Positions 14,575 through 26,704 of a stretch of 64,000 bases of DNA are shown piece by piece. The DNA is from Larimichthys crocea. Lineage: Eukaryota > Chordata > Actinopteri > Sciaenidae. Each line of letters starts with the position of its first letter. Position 1 is the first letter of the stretch. The translations under genes and the position numbers were made by a program. The stretch spans positions 62,001 to 126,000 of the forward strand of contig NW_020853550.1 of NCBI RefSeq assembly GCF_000972845.2. The letters run 5' to 3'. The notes beneath the pieces were generated by a model. It did not search any database. It was given only the letters and a program-made list of their open reading frames with translations, and had not been told where the DNA came from.

Positions 14575-15247
14575 TTGATCATCCATTCATTCATCCATTT
14601 TCTTCAGAATATCCAGGGTCGGGTCTCGGTGGCAGCAGGTTTAGCAGGGCACTCCATCCTCCCCAGCAACACGTTCCAGTTCCTCCTCTGAGATCCCGAT
14701 GCTATATAGTCCCTACAGCGGTTTCTGTCTCCCCCAGGGTCTCCTCCCAGTTGGACGTGCCCGGAACACCTCCAAAAAAACTCCAATCAGACGCCCTAAC
14801 CACCTCAGCTGACTCCTTTCAACGCGAATAAGCAATGGCTCTACTCTGAGCTCCCCCCTGGATGTCCAAGCTTCTGACCCTATCTCTAAGGCTTGAGCCC
14901 AGCCACCAGGCAGAGGAAGCTCAATTCGGCAGCTTGTATCCTCGATCTCACTCTTCAGTCACTACCCAAAGCTCATGACCATAGGTGGGGGTTGGAGGAT
15001 AGATAGACTAGACAATTGAGAGCTTCACCTTCTGGCTTAGCTCCCTCTTCCCCACAATGGTCCGGTACAGTGTCAGCAGTACTGCAGATGCCGCACCAAA
15101 CCAAAACGTCACAGTCTAATGAAGTCAATAAGACCACATTGTCTGCAAACAGCAGAGATCCAATCCTGAGGTACCCAAACTGGACACCCTCCTCACCCTG
15201 ACTGCACCTTGAGATCCAGTCCATGAAAACCAGGAACAGGATTGGGG
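14575..15247 (-). mobile_element. Rex3/RTE-like LINE, 3' fragment
   Basis: Minus-strand reading gives broken reverse-transcriptase text: MSPILFLVFMDWISRCSQGE, then LLFADNVVLL (active-site FADD changed to FADN), and further on VERSQLRWLGRL and a VFRARPTGRRP-type C-terminus before stops. The minus-strand 3' end is a short GATG-type tail (CATC repeats near 14580). This layout matches the fish Rex3/RTE elements. It is 5'-truncated and dead, with its upstream end abutting the L2-like copy at 15248. Confidence 0.72.
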
Positions 15248-17375
15248 ACAAATCAAATCAAATAAAAATCTAATCAAATTTAATTTGTATAGCCCAAAGT
15301 ACACTGGCCTCGGAGGGCTTTACAATCTGTACAGGGAGTGACACCCTCTGTCTTTAGACGCTCGGTTCGAGTGACACAAAAAACCTTTAACAGGGAAAAA
15401 AGGTGGAAGAAACCTCAGGAAGAGCCACAGAGGAGGGATCCCTCTCCCAGGACGGACAGACGTGCAATAGATGTCACGTGTACAGGACAAATCAACACAA
15501 ACATATTGTACAATTATAATTAATGATAAAATGATAAAACTGCATCTTCAACCAATACCATGCCTGACTAGGCATAACCCTGAAAGAGACAGACAGAGAC
15601 AGTGACAGACCGAGAAAGAGGGAGCTTTATCAAAAAGGAAAGTCTTAAGTCTATTTTTAAAGGTGTTGACCGTGTCTGCCTCCCGAACCCAGAAAGGTAG
15701 TTTGTTCCACAGAAGAGGAGCCTGATAGCTGAAAGCTCTGGCTCCCAATCTACTTCTGGAGACTATAGGAACCACAAGGAACCCAGCGTCCTGAGAGCGC
15801 AGTGTTCTAGAGGGGTAGTAAGGTACTATGAGCTCTTTAAGATATGATGGTGCCTGACCATGAAGAGCTTTGTATGTAAGGAGAAGAACTTTTTAAATTC
15901 CTGTCAGAACACGTGCGGCAGCATTCTGAATTTGCTGCAAAGTCCTAAGAGACTTGTTGGAGCAGCCTAAGAGCAAAGAGTTACAATAGTCCAGCCTAGA
16001 AGTAACAAATGCGAGGACTAGTTTTTCTGCATCCACTTGAGATACAATGCGTTTGATTTTGGTGATGTTACATAAGTGGAATAATGCAGTCCTCGTATTA
16101 GTCCTTTGTTTTATGTGGACATTAAAGGACAAATCCTGATAAAAAACAACTCCAAGATTCTTTACGATGGAGCTGGAGGCCAGGTTGATCCCATCTAAAG
16201 TAACTAAGTCTCTAGAAAGAGAGTTTCTGAGGTGTTTGGGTCCAATTACAAGAACTTCAGTTTTGTCTGAATTTAACATCAGAAAATTGCATAACAGCAT
16301 AACAATGAAAATTAATGGAGTGATTCCTAATAATGTTCCCTAAAGGAAGCATATATAAACTGAATAGAAGTGGTCCTAGTACAGAACCTTGTGGGACTCC
16401 ATGACAAACTTTGGTATGCATGGAGGATTCATCATTGACGTGAACAAACTGAGATCGATCTAAGAAATACGACTTAAACCAGCTTAGGGCGGTTCCTTTG
16501 ATGCCAATTTGATGTTCCAGTCTCTGTAAAAGAATTTGATGGTCAATGGTGTCAAATGCAGCGCTAAGATCTAACAGGACCAGTACAGAGATGAGTCCTT
16601 TGTCTGATGCCATTAGGAGGTCATTTGTAACTTTGACTAATGCGGTCTCTGTGCTATGATGCACTCTAAATCCTGACTGAAAATCCTCAAATAGACTATT
16701 GTTATGGAGAAAGTCACACAGCTGATTAGCTACAGCTTTCTCAAGTATCTTAGACAGAAAGGGAAGGTTTGATATCGGTCTGTAGTTGGCTAAGACCTCT
16801 GAAGTCACACAGCTGATTAGCTACAGCTTTCTTAAGTATCTTAGAGAGAGAGACTGTGGTACATATCCTGATAATAAAGACAGATTAATCATATCCAATA
16901 AAGAAGGGCTAACTAGAGGTAAAACATCATTAAACAACCTGGTTGGAATAGGGTCTAAGAGACAGGTTGATGGCTTAGATGAAGAAATTATTGAAGTTAT
17001 TTGATGAAGGTCGATGGAAGAAAAACAGACTGAATATATATCAAGTTTCCAAACTTGCTGTATCAGAATGCAGATCAGTGCCTGTTGAGGGCAAGAGGTG
17101 ATGGATTTTGTCTCTAATAGTTATAATTTTATCATTAAGGAAGCTCATGAAGCCATTGCTACTTAGACCTAAAGGAATAGATGGCTCAGTAGAGCTGTGA
17201 TTCTCTGTTAGCCTGGCTACAGTGCTGAAGAGAAACCTGTGGTTGTTCTTATTTTCCTCTATTAATGAGGACTAATAGGCTGCTCTGGCATTACGGAGAG
17301 CCTTCCTGTATGTTTTGAGATTATCTTGCCAGACTAAACGAGATTCTTCCAGTTTAGTGATGTCATAATCTAAAT
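15248..17375 (-). mobile_element. L2-like (Maui-type) LINE, 5'-truncated, inactive
   Basis: Read on the minus strand from 17375: a linker region with NNHRFLFSTVARLTENHSS and PSTCLLDPIPTRLFNDVLP, then the reverse transcriptase ([52 protein letters not shown]), then the thumb and C-terminus (RLDYCNSLLL, LQQIQNAAARVL), then the 3' UTR ending near 15250. The active-site strand stops at FHCYA: the two catalytic aspartates and roughly the next 30-40 residues are deleted near 16290. An in-frame stop interrupts the linker, and about 40 nt is duplicated at 16711 and 16804. It is therefore a dead relic. Confidence 0.85.
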
Positions 17376-17439
17376 GCAGGTCCTCTTCAACAGAGTCCAC
17401 CATGTTGAATCACTGACAGACAAACTAAATACTGATGGG

Positions 17440-17575
17440 GCCTTTCATGCTTTTTTGCGCATTTTGCAGCCACTGTACTTTCCCCATTGTTCTTTGAATA
17501 GGAGGGTGAGTGGAGGGGGTTGCAATCAGCAACTACACAGCTACATGCCACTAAATACTACACACTGGAACTTGA
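17440..17575 (-). mobile_element. half copy of the 'CCAGTGTGTAGTATTTAG' element
   Basis: Reverse-complement reading from 17575 starts GTTCCAGTGTGTAGTATTTA followed by GTGGCATGTAGC, matching one end of the element at 13666-13917. The other terminus is missing or unrecognisable. Confidence 0.55.
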
Positions 17576-17589
17576 AGTGTAATTATTTA

Positions 17590-18610
17590 TGCATTTGTAG
17601 TTTTTGATGTATGGTGAGGGTTAGATTTCTTAGTACTGTGGTAGGGCTCAAGGATAGACAGTTGCAGCAATGATGAAACCAGTTTCAGTGTCTGGTGTCA
17701 CAATGTGAAAATGCTTTGGCACCTGCTTTAGCACACCTGAGAAGTACAACATGAGCCATCAGCGCTGACCTGAGTGTTCATCATGTTAAAGATGTAAACA
17801 CAGAGGAATCATCTCACACATGACCCCCAACCTCTGATATGTCTGGGTTCTGTGCTACTTCAATGAGCCACACAGAGCAATGCAAATAAACTGAATGGAC
17901 TTAGAGATAGACTTATAAATATAGTCGCCTTCTCTCTATTCTAAAGACATGTAAGCAGTGTGCTACATACAAATACAAATGAAATGATTTTTGTTATGGG
18001 AATTTTTCAAGAGTTTGATTCTCCAAACTCACTGTGAGACGTTAACAAAGTTCTTATCATGGACAAATAAATATATTTATATGTTACATTATACAGTATT
18101 CCACCTCCTAATTTACCACATTCTTGTGATTACAGAGAAAATGATTTGTTTGCCAGAGTTATCAATTTTTCACTGCAGCTTGATCGTGAGCTCTGACTGC
18201 TCTGTGCTTTGTAGCTGAACAGAAGGTGAAGTTGACGATCCGTGGTCTGAGTAATTAACCAACAACAATGGAGCACTCATTCCCTCCACAGACTTTCCCA
18301 GCCCCTAAAATGATGCCCTGTTGGAATGTCAAACATGGTCAAGCAGTCAGCATGCAAAAGATCCCTGTTTGAATCTGCAGTGCAGATGTCGTGTGGAACT
18401 ATGTATGTACGTTACCCTCAGGGCTGTAACACCAGGAAACTACGCCCACCTCAGTTGTACGTTATGCATATTCCTTTACTATCCTTTTAAAGAGGTTTAA
18501 CAGGTTCTGCAGCCAATTCAAACTTAAACCAACGTGATGTTTTATATAGATTTTAATTTACACTATTGTACTTACAACACAACAAATGTTTTTCCTCCTA
18601 CTAGACCTTC
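17590..18610. other. intergenic, no gene seen
   Basis: No exon, RNA gene or element was recognised; only short frames are present. Confidence 0.45.
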
Positions 18611-18619
18611 AAAATAAGA

Positions 18620-18730
18620 CCCCAGATAAGATAGACTTTATTGATCCTACATTAGGGAAATTAACGTTACAGCAGCTTAAGATACAACACAACACAAACA
18701 AAGTAGAAAATAGAAACATAAAATAGGAGT
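18620..18730 (-). mobile_element. LINE/SINE 3' end
   Basis: The plus strand reads 'AAGATAGACTTTATTGATCC' then 'GGGAAATT'. This is the reverse complement of the 'GGGATCAATAAAGT(ATCT)n' tail carried by fish L2-like LINEs and SINEs. Only the last 100 nt or so are recognisable. Confidence 0.6.
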
Positions 18731-18869
18731 TATATACACTGACATGCATATTTTTCCAATAATACAATGAACAAAACATAAGAAACATACTAAAAACAGG
18801 AATGAGGTCAGAGCTGCAGTAACTGGTGCCATAAACTCTCCTGATACTTGAGTTAATCATCAGGTAATG

Positions 18870-19440
18870 TGTAGTATTAGTGTGTGTAGCGTGAGTGGAT
18901 TATCTCACCAAACAGCATTTCACTGTGATCACACTGAACACAGAACACAATCAATGGACACTGATAAAAATAAAAAAAAAGCTTTGTCATTGTCTGTCTG
19001 AGTGTGACATCAGCATTAGTAAATTCCATTCAATGACAGTTTGATGACACAGACATCAGAGCAAAAAGCATTGCAAAACAAGAGAATATTATGGAACGTT
19101 CAATGGATTTCTGATGATATAATATATTTAAATATTAAGGCTAATAATATCCTACTTCTTTGTTATTGTCAAAAATCCTATGAGAAGACCAAAACGCACC
19201 AGTGTGTATGTCGCTCTCAGCCCATTGGTTCCTACTGCAGTTGTAAATAAACTTCGGTGTGTGCTCATGTTGATGAAGGAACATCTCAGCTGTATTTATG
19301 TCTACGTCTGTGTGTAATAAAAATGTTTATGTTCATAGTTTATTCTGACAACTGAAAGTTCAGGAAACTGTTCATGCCATGTAAAATATAACAGCATAAT
19401 GTGTAAAACATAATCCACACTGCCACCAAGTGATGCAATA
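18870..19440. other. intergenic, no gene seen
   Basis: Nothing recognisable except AT-rich DNA. Confidence 0.4.
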
Positions 19441-19444
19441 CCTG

Positions 19445-20375
19445 TACTACAATACATCCAGATTTAATTATAGCCAGGCACAACCTTTCTTTTCACTGTT
19501 ACGCAGACGACATACAAATCTATCTGCCAGTGAAGCCAAACAGCAATGGTCAATGTTCTTTGTTTGCTTGTATTGCCGATATTAAGCAGTGGTTGGCTCA
19601 AAACTTTCTTCATTTAAACGATGACAAAACTGAGTGTATTGTATTTGGGAATAGGACTAGTCAGGACTAGTTTCTTTCAGTTGCGTCTCCTGGCCAAAGT
19701 AAAAATGTTTTTAAGCCGTCAAGACCTAGAGAAAGCCATCCATGCCTTAATAAGCTCTAGGTTAGACTATTGTAATGCACTTTATGTTGGCGTCTCCCAG
19801 TCTTCCCTCGGTCGACTTCAAGTTGTGCAAAACGCTGCTGCCCGTCTTTTAACTGACACCAGCAAACGTGCGCACATCACTCCTGTTCTTAAATCCCTTC
19901 ACTGGCTTCCTGTCCTTTATAGAATTGATTTTAAACTTTTATTTTAAACGGCCTCGCCCCTTCATATTTATCTGAGCTTTTAACTGTCCACAATCCTGCT
20001 AGAGCTCTGAGATCTAAAGATCAACTGTCGCTGGAAGTGCCCAGGTCAAAATATAAACACTGGGGTGACCGAGCGTTTTCCGTTGCCGCCCCCAGGCTCT
20101 GGAATAAGCTCCCCGTCGAGATGCGTCTCGTTTCTGATCTGGGCCTTTTTAAATCCAAGCTAAAACCCCACTTATTTAGGATGGCTTTTAACACCCAGTA
20201 GTATGATGACACTTTTATCATTTCTTATTCGATTTTGTTGCAATGTATTGTTTTTATTTTGTTTGTTTTTTACCTATTGTTCTCGTTATTTATTATCTAC
20301 TGTAAAGCACTTTGGTACACCGAAAGGACTGTTGTAAAGGGCTGTATAAATAAAGTACATTTACATTTACATATA
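19445..20375 (+). mobile_element. L2-like LINE, C-terminal RT fragment and 3' end
   Basis: The plus strand encodes FHCYADDIQIYLPVKPN near 19490-19540 with both catalytic aspartates kept. A small deletion and frame change follow, then RLDYCNALYVGVSQSSL and VQNAAARLL (19750-19850), then after more frameshifts the conserved end PRSKYKHWGDRAFSVAAP (about 20040-20095). The 3' UTR has the usual 'AAAGCACTTTGGT' and ends in AT-rich ACATTT repeats at about 20375. It lacks the whole N-terminal half, a typical dead-on-arrival copy of a different subfamily from 15248-17375. Confidence 0.85.
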
Positions 20376-20714
20376 CATTTACTGTGGTCTATAAAGCAAG
20401 CAAATATTAGATTCATTAAAAAGTTTAAAACAAACCAAAAAATAAAAAATACTGTCCAATAAATCAATTCAAAAAAGTGTGTTTGATTTCTGTGGGTATT
20501 CTACAAACAACTGAATGTTGTTTAGCCTGAATGTCATTATTTGACTATTTTTAGACCGGAGCGTTACAATTACACAAGCCTTTGAAACAGTATTTTGATC
20601 ATCACTTATGGAGATAAACTGACAGAAAACTTTTCTCTTATTATGTCATATTCAACCTCTGCTCAGGTGGAACTTGGAAGACAGGTAGAAGACACATCAG
20701 AGCAGTCAATTATC

Positions 20715-21105
20715 CAATGAATGCCATTATTGGGGGATAGCGACCAATAATGTAATAACGTCCAATCATGTAATACCTGACAATAAGGTAATAATTTTGA
20801 CTATTTTAAATGTAATAAAGTCAATAATGTAATAACATGTTACATTATTCAATCTCTGCTAAAAACTGCTCAGTGCTAGTGAGACCAAGCTTTGCAAAAA
20901 AAAAAAAAAAAAAAAAAAAACTGGGAAGGATAAGCCAATGAGAAAGAGGAACTGTGAACATGTGTGTTGAGGACTTATCAAATCAAAAAGATCTCAGATC
21001 TCTGTAATAAATTATTACATTATTAAAGCTGGTTATTACGTTATTGGCATAGCATTAAAAATCCTTTGAAATGTAATAACTGCAGCCGATAATGTAATAA
21101 TACAT
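20715..21105. repeat. repeat block built on 'AATAATGTAATAA'
   Basis: The string TAATGTAATAA or a near variant recurs about ten times on both sides of a 25-nt poly-A run (20896-20920). The left part ('CCAATAATGTAATAACGTCC') and the right part ('GCCGATAATGTAATAATAC', 'GGTTATTACGTTATTGGC') are partly inverted relative to each other. This suggests a small AT-rich transposon or a decayed satellite. I cannot name it. Confidence 0.45.
20896..20920. repeat. A25 homopolymer
   Basis: A run of 25 A residues, read directly. It could be the tail of a retroposed sequence, but no body is recognisable next to it. Confidence 0.9.
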
Positions 21106-21618
21106 AAACAGGACTGCATTTCTTGGAAATCAAAGATTATTTTGCAGTTTTTGTGTAGTTTGCTCATCAAAAACAGATATAGTGGATGACATAGTTGTCA
21201 TATTCATTCATCAAGGGTACGTACTATGCAGCACTCTCTCTCCTTAATTATGGCTGTAAGAACCAATTTGAGAAACTATCATCAAATGTCTTAAAACTTT
21301 AATCTGCAAAGTAACGTGTGTGTGTTCATTCACTTTTTGACTGATTGCGTCTTCTGTTTTATTTATGTCCAGATAAGAATGAAGACGAAAAGTTTTGAAT
21401 GTTCAGTGAAAAAAGTGCATGTGTACATGTCATGATGTGTCAGGGAAAGAGAGCTTCTGTGAAAAATACAGTGCACTGTGAGCCGCTCGCCACTTTATTC
21501 ATTCAGCTCATTTAGTCACTAGGTGGAGCCAAGTAACCGCCAATGTTTCTGCCAGGTCTGCTGAAGGTATTCATCATAGCTGTAAACACAGTCATTCACA
21601 TCATGACATGTAGTCAGC

Positions 21619-21619
<1 letters not shown>

Positions 21620-21661
<42 letters not shown>
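21620..21661. repeat. (AC)n microsatellite
   Basis: About 21 AC units in an uninterrupted run. Confidence 0.95.
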
Positions 21662-21662
<1 letters not shown>

Positions 21663-22140
21663 CCTTTACACTACAGTGTAACTGTCTGTATCCATTCTCT
21701 CACTTTATGTTTGTTTACTACTTACTACTGTGGAAATAAAATGACATTAACCATTACAAGTTCTTATCATAATCACATGTTCTTATCTGATTTGACAAAT
21801 TCCCAAGAGAAACCAACTGAACTGACCTCATCTTCAAACTGAATCACAGCTCTTTCAAATATATCCACTTAGGGAAAAAAATGAAGACACAGATCAGCAT
21901 CAGAAACCTTTAAGATCAAAGATGGACCAAAAAAACACAGTGGTCCAACTTTGTTGGACTGAATGTATCACATTATGAAAAAGCAAAGTTTAATTTTGGG
22001 GTGTTCAGCATTTTACAGCCCTACCTTTTATAATGATTAATGATTATTTTGTCAAATGGGGAAACCAAGAACCACAACAAAACAAAGAAACTCCTAAACT
22101 GCAAACTCATTATGCTAGCATGTGAGCATCAAAGATTCCA

Positions 22141-22267
22141 GGTCATTTTACAGGCCATGGATCAAAGTGTTGACCATCAGTGCAGTTCAGACTGAAGATG
22201 CAGCAGTTTACTACTGCAAGAGCAATAACCACATCAACAGTCAGTAAAAAAGCTTTGTACAAAAACC
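22141..22267 (+). pseudogene. immunoglobulin light-chain-like V segment relic
   Basis: After a short piece reading HFTGHGSK in one frame, the next frame reads VLTISAVQTEDAAVYYCKSN, the framework-3 end of an Ig/TCR V domain with the tyrosine-corner and second-cysteine motif AVYYC. A stop follows soon after. A perfect RSS nonamer ACAAAAACC lies at 22259-22267, with a weak heptamer CACATCA 22 nt before it. No framework 1-2 or leader exon is recognisable upstream, and a frameshift splits the remaining part, so I call it a decayed V segment. Light-chain rather than heavy-chain is inferred from the motif style only. Confidence 0.5.
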
Positions 22268-22559
22268 TCCCTCAGACTGACTGCTGCAGCTAGTAGCTAT
22301 TAGGCTCATCAAGCCTTATCTCTTCAGGCAGATCATTCAGTCAGAGCCCTGATGGTGAAGGTGCAGATTATTCTGCATTCTGAACTAGTTGGAGGAGTGT
22401 AATTGATTTACTGTTGATGCAGGGGAGGAGTCAATTGAAGTAGTCCTGTTTTGAAAAGATAAGTGTGGATACATTTTTTCAAAGGTAGGAGTGTGGGATC
22501 ATGGGTGTGATTTTGGAAGTAGTTTATAACTGGAGAAAGCAGGACTTTTAGTTTATGTG

Positions 22560-23165
22560 GTTGGGAGCTGAGGTCTGAATCAAACAATAGGCCTACATTT
22601 CTGGTAGAGGGTTTGATGTTAGACCAAAGGTATTTTCTGTAAGGAGGGAGGAAGGTGGGGGAGTAGAGAGTAAAGTCTCAGTTTGGAATCGTTGAGCTGT
22701 AGAAAGTTTTGAGCCGTCCAACATCAAACAGTCAAACAAAAAGTCAGCTGTGCTTCCAGGATCATTAGGTCTCAATGGGAAGTATATCTGTGTGTTGTCT
22801 GTTTAGCAGTGGTAAGATACACTGTGACAACAGATAATCTGACCTAGAGGAAGCATCCATATCGAAAATAAAATCGGACCTAAAATTGAACCTTGTGGTA
22901 CACCACGGACAGTCATCTCTAGAGGGAGCATGTCTGTCTATGGTGACCACATAGTAGGTTCATAGTAGGGTAGATAAAAAAAACAGCTAAATGCAGTGCC
23001 CTCAATGCCGACCCAGGTCTACAGACACTCTAAATTCCATGATCTAGTGTTGAAGGCTGCCGGTAGATCTAAAAGGATTAAAATTTTGCTCTTACCCCTG
23101 TCAGCTGCTAAAAGAATGTTGTTGGTTACCTGGAGGAGTGCAGTGTCAATGTTGTGTTGAGCTCA
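22560..23165 (-). mobile_element. L2-like LINE, RT fragment
   Basis: Minus-strand reading gives DTALLQVTNNILLAADRGK and ILILLDLPAAFNT, then [20 protein letters not shown], then DNTQIYFPLRPNDPG where YADDTQIY is expected (active site damaged, a stop just before). Text then fades into the 3' side near 22560. It has multiple stops and both ends are missing. Confidence 0.75.
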
Positions 23166-23167
23166 TA

Positions 23168-23370
23168 TGTGTTATGATTTCATATAGAAATATGAGACTG
23201 GGTGAAAACATTCATAATAACAGGGATCATCAGGGATTATCTTATGTGTTATGTTGTCAATTTTGTTGGTGAAGAAGCTTAGAACTATATAATTTCTCAG
23301 ACGCATCATTATAAGACAGTGGGAGGGGGTAACCTTAAACAGAATTTTGGGGTTGTTTTTATTTGTTAAA
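23168..23370. repeat. direct repeat unit 1 (with 23577-23739)
   Basis: Shares 'TTTCATATAGAAATATGAGACTGGG', the 'AATTTCTCAGACGCATCA' block and 'GACAGTGGGAG' with 23577-23739 in the same orientation at a spacing of about 410 nt, at perhaps 80-85% similarity by eye. It directly abuts the L2-like fragment and may be more of that element. Confidence 0.6.
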
Positions 23371-23576
23371 ACTAAGTTTGAATAAATGCCTCTTTCCAAA
23401 TCTCATAAAATACCACTAGACCTGTTTTCTTCCATTTTTGTTCCTTTCCCCAGCAGTGCCTTTTCAACTCTTTTCTACTCAACAACTGTTAAACCATGTT
23501 GTTCAAAAGAGGTAAAACTGCTCCGTGGAACTCTCTGCTTCATATATAACATGACTGTGTGTGTGTTATGGTGTGG

Positions 23577-23739
23577 TATGCGTTATGGTTTCATATAAAA
23601 ATGTGAGACTGAGTGAAAATTTTGGTGAAGGAGTTTAGAACTTCATAATTTCTAAGATGCATCAATAAAAGACAGTGGGAGAGGTAGTGACTGCATCTAA
23701 AACCTTGAACAGAATTCCAGGGTTATTTTTATTTGTTAA
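23577..23739. repeat. direct repeat unit 2 (with 23168-23370)
   Basis: Second copy of the unit described at 23168, with a 20-nt extra block (around 23685-23700) and a shortened start. Confidence 0.6.
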
Positions 23740-23744
23740 GTGAG

Positions 23745-24640
23745 AACAAGAAGGGTTCAGTTCAGGCTGGCAGAGGGATACTCAGGTTGTCTTCATCCTT
23801 AAAATTTCAAGGACAGTGGTTCACTAGAGGAATTAAACGCACAGATATCAAGGAGCCACAGACCTTCAGAGGGTGAACTTACTCATTTCATTTGAATATC
23901 AGATTTGTTCCACCAAATATACATTTCTGAACTTTGAAGTTTAAACATGAATATTGTGTTGTTTTATAATAAATATGAACTCTTCTTTACAGGTCTGAAA
24001 AAAAGGCATCTCTTTTTCACTTGTCATTTTTTAATAAATAAGAAATAAATGTTCTAAATGATGATATTTTTATTTGTAATCTGGCAGAAATGTTGTAAAG
24101 TCATTGGACAAAAAAGTTTTTGTCCAAGTAATAAAATCAGAGATCATTTTTATTTTTGTTTTGTTTTTTTTTGCATCCAATTGGTGACACCAAAACGTTG
24201 TAAACAAAGCATGAACTGAAACCAGTGTTGTTCATTCATTCATTAAACAGACTCAGTAGTTCCCTTCATTGTTAGAAATATGCTGAGATTTCACACACGT
24301 ATGAATCATTGCCATTTTGCGTCAACGTGTTGCCCAACATTGTGACTCATTGCATTGTGGGACTGACACTACTTTCTGTTACTTTCTAGTTCTGAGAGCT
24401 CACAGAGATCATAAAATGGTCACAGTGCACTATAACTGTACACACAGCACTGACAGATTATCACCTTATTAAGTTGAAAATACAACTGATTGTTTTTCAC
24501 AGTTTGTCACATTTCTAGTTTTGGTTTCATTTTAAAGTGTTTAAAGTGCTGCACAGTTGTGCACCATTGTTAGAATATTGAGTCTTAATTTAGATAAACA
24601 GTTTTTAAATTCACTCATAAGTTGATATTTTCAAATTGAG
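23745..24640. other. intergenic, no gene seen
   Basis: AT-rich DNA with TTTTATTT tracts. No exon or known element was recognised. Confidence 0.4.
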
Positions 24641-24742
24641 GGTATCAACTAAAATATAACCACATGTGTTGTATTAAGGCTAAATAATACAATTTGGGAA
24701 CAGACAAACTGTTCAAGACAAAAACAACCTGCAATAACTGGG

Positions 24743-25036
24743 TTACTGGGAGAACTGTGCCAGGTTTTCGCCAAAGCATGCTGTTCTGCACTTCAGGGAC
24801 CTGAACCCTCGCCCAGAGGGCATTACAGTGGTGTTGAAACGGAGTGGGTGTGTGATGTCCTGTGCTATTGTACGTGTGATGCATGTGACAGCCTTACAAT
24901 TAAGCTTTGAGAGGCTGGGTGTGGGGAGACCTCTGATTTTGGCAGCAGTATTGGAATGCATCCGTTTATCACAGGTTTGTGACAGAGAGCATGTTGAAGA
25001 AACAGGTGGAGCAGTAGAGCAGGATGGATTAAACAA
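24743..25036 (-). mobile_element. possible LINE ORF2 C-terminal relic
   Basis: A 97-residue minus-strand frame contains TRTIAQDITHPLRFNTTVMPSGRGFRSLKCRT. The 'HPL..xxLLPSGRRYRSLKCRTNRF' pattern is what I expect near the C-terminus of some LINE reverse-transcriptase proteins. The rest of the frame does not match anything I know. Treat the assignment as tentative. Confidence 0.35.
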
Positions 25037-25039
25037 TAC

Positions 25040-26700
25040 TTTTGTACAGTGGGTTCAGTGTGTGAGTCTGAGATATCTAAAGTGCAACAATTTCAACTGC
25101 TTTGTTTATGATGAGGACATGATGGTGGAGTAACAGGGTACCTGCCGGGGTTTTGCTGACATTGAAATGAAAATGGTTACACTCACTGCACGAAGTAAGC
25201 AACAGTGTTGTACTAGTCCAGAACAGAGTCTGCTGGAAGCGCAAGAATGGCAGTGTTAGAGTCAGAGTGGTGGAGGATGACAAGCTGGTGCAGTCCTACA
25301 GAAACAGATTCACCCATGAAGTAAACACATTTTTATTTTGGTCTCCACCAACACATAAAATATCTGAAACATCTTCCGCTGCTAAATGTTGCTGCTGCTG
25401 CTGCTGCTGCTGCTTCTATGAAATTGCAGGCCTTAAAACGGAAACAGTGCGCAGTGAGCTGAAGAAGCTTGAAAACTCTGCAGAGCTAAAGGGAAGTATA
25501 GACGCTGGAGGTAGGGTCCAGGAGCAGTGAGATGGTGCTGAATGTATTTTCAGCAGTGGGTGCTGCCCTGGAAAGATGCGTTGTGCACAACAGCTTACAC
25601 AAACACGCATATTATACATGATTTTCACATGTTATGTAGTGAATTTTCAGAATTGACAGCACTGTAGCATAGTGGCTTTAAGAAAATGTTGGCCTGCATC
25701 ATTGCAATAACTGACCACACGGCTGGCCACAATAAGTAAAACAGCATGAAGCAAGAAGCAGTACACCACGGGCAAATGCAAACTTTATCACCATGCTTTT
25801 TACAAGACAAGACTATTTTTTATGATAAGACACAGTTTGAATCCTGTGTAACAGTAAAAGCAGCTTTGTGTTCTTGGTGCTGAATATATCCCCACAGTCA
25901 TTAAATAAAAGTCCAGACAAAAAAACAATTATTTGAGCTTGCTGTCTCTCAAAACATGTCTCTATTTCAGAATTTGGGTAGTGTGAGATCACCATACCAC
26001 ATATTTGAAATTAAGAAAGAAAGACAAAATAGCTGTATCAAAAACTGCTGCAGCTCATACTGCCACAACCACCTGAGGTTTCTACAAGTACTACTACTCC
26101 ACTGATCAAAAGACAGTGAGTCAACATATCATTAGATACTATACCCAAAAGCTGTGAATGTGTTAGTTACTTCCTGATTCGTGGAAGCCTCTGCCCCCAG
26201 TGTATGAATGTGTGAACATGAGCTTTGAGTGCTTGGAAGACCAGAAAGGTTCTATGTAAGTAAAGTATACTTACCTTAGATGATTTGTAGGTTTTACATT
26301 TGATCCATTGTTAATATCAGAATCTAAAATAGCAACACAACAAAAAAAAAACCTTTGATAAACCTACTGTACACTGCTCAGAGGCAAATACCAACGTGAA
26401 TAAGAAGCAAACAAAGTGGCTCAGAGCATGCTACACAGCACATTTATGTCTGTATTTGACATCCTGACAATGAGACTGAGAATGTCTGACATCACCATTA
26501 AATCAGACAAAGAAAGTCTCAAAGATATTTTCTTTGAAAGGAAATCAATAACGTGAAGTTGGCCTACATCTTTGAGCAGCATATTGCAGGTGGAGACGGT
26601 GGCAGTGAGGAAGGTTTGCTGCAGGAATGTCATGATAGACCTGAGGGTTTTCATTCTTCTCCAACTATTTACTTTGCAGTCCACCAGCCATGACATCAGA
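25040..26700. other. intergenic, no gene seen
   Basis: Apart from the GCT repeat I see nothing: no splice-bounded frames and no recognised element. It ends at the CCN gene promoter. Confidence 0.4.
25391..25414. repeat. (GCT)8 trinucleotide repeat
   Basis: Eight perfect GCT/CTG units. No supported gene contains it. Confidence 0.9.
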
Positions 26701-26704
26701 GCCT

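Noticed and set aside
14559..15201. Plus-strand frames over the Rex3-like fragment
   Set aside because: The minus strand carries the conserved reverse-transcriptase text; the plus frames are shadows.
25267..25530. Frame with a poly-Cys run
   Set aside because: The Cys run is the GCT/TGC microsatellite in frame; the rest matches nothing.
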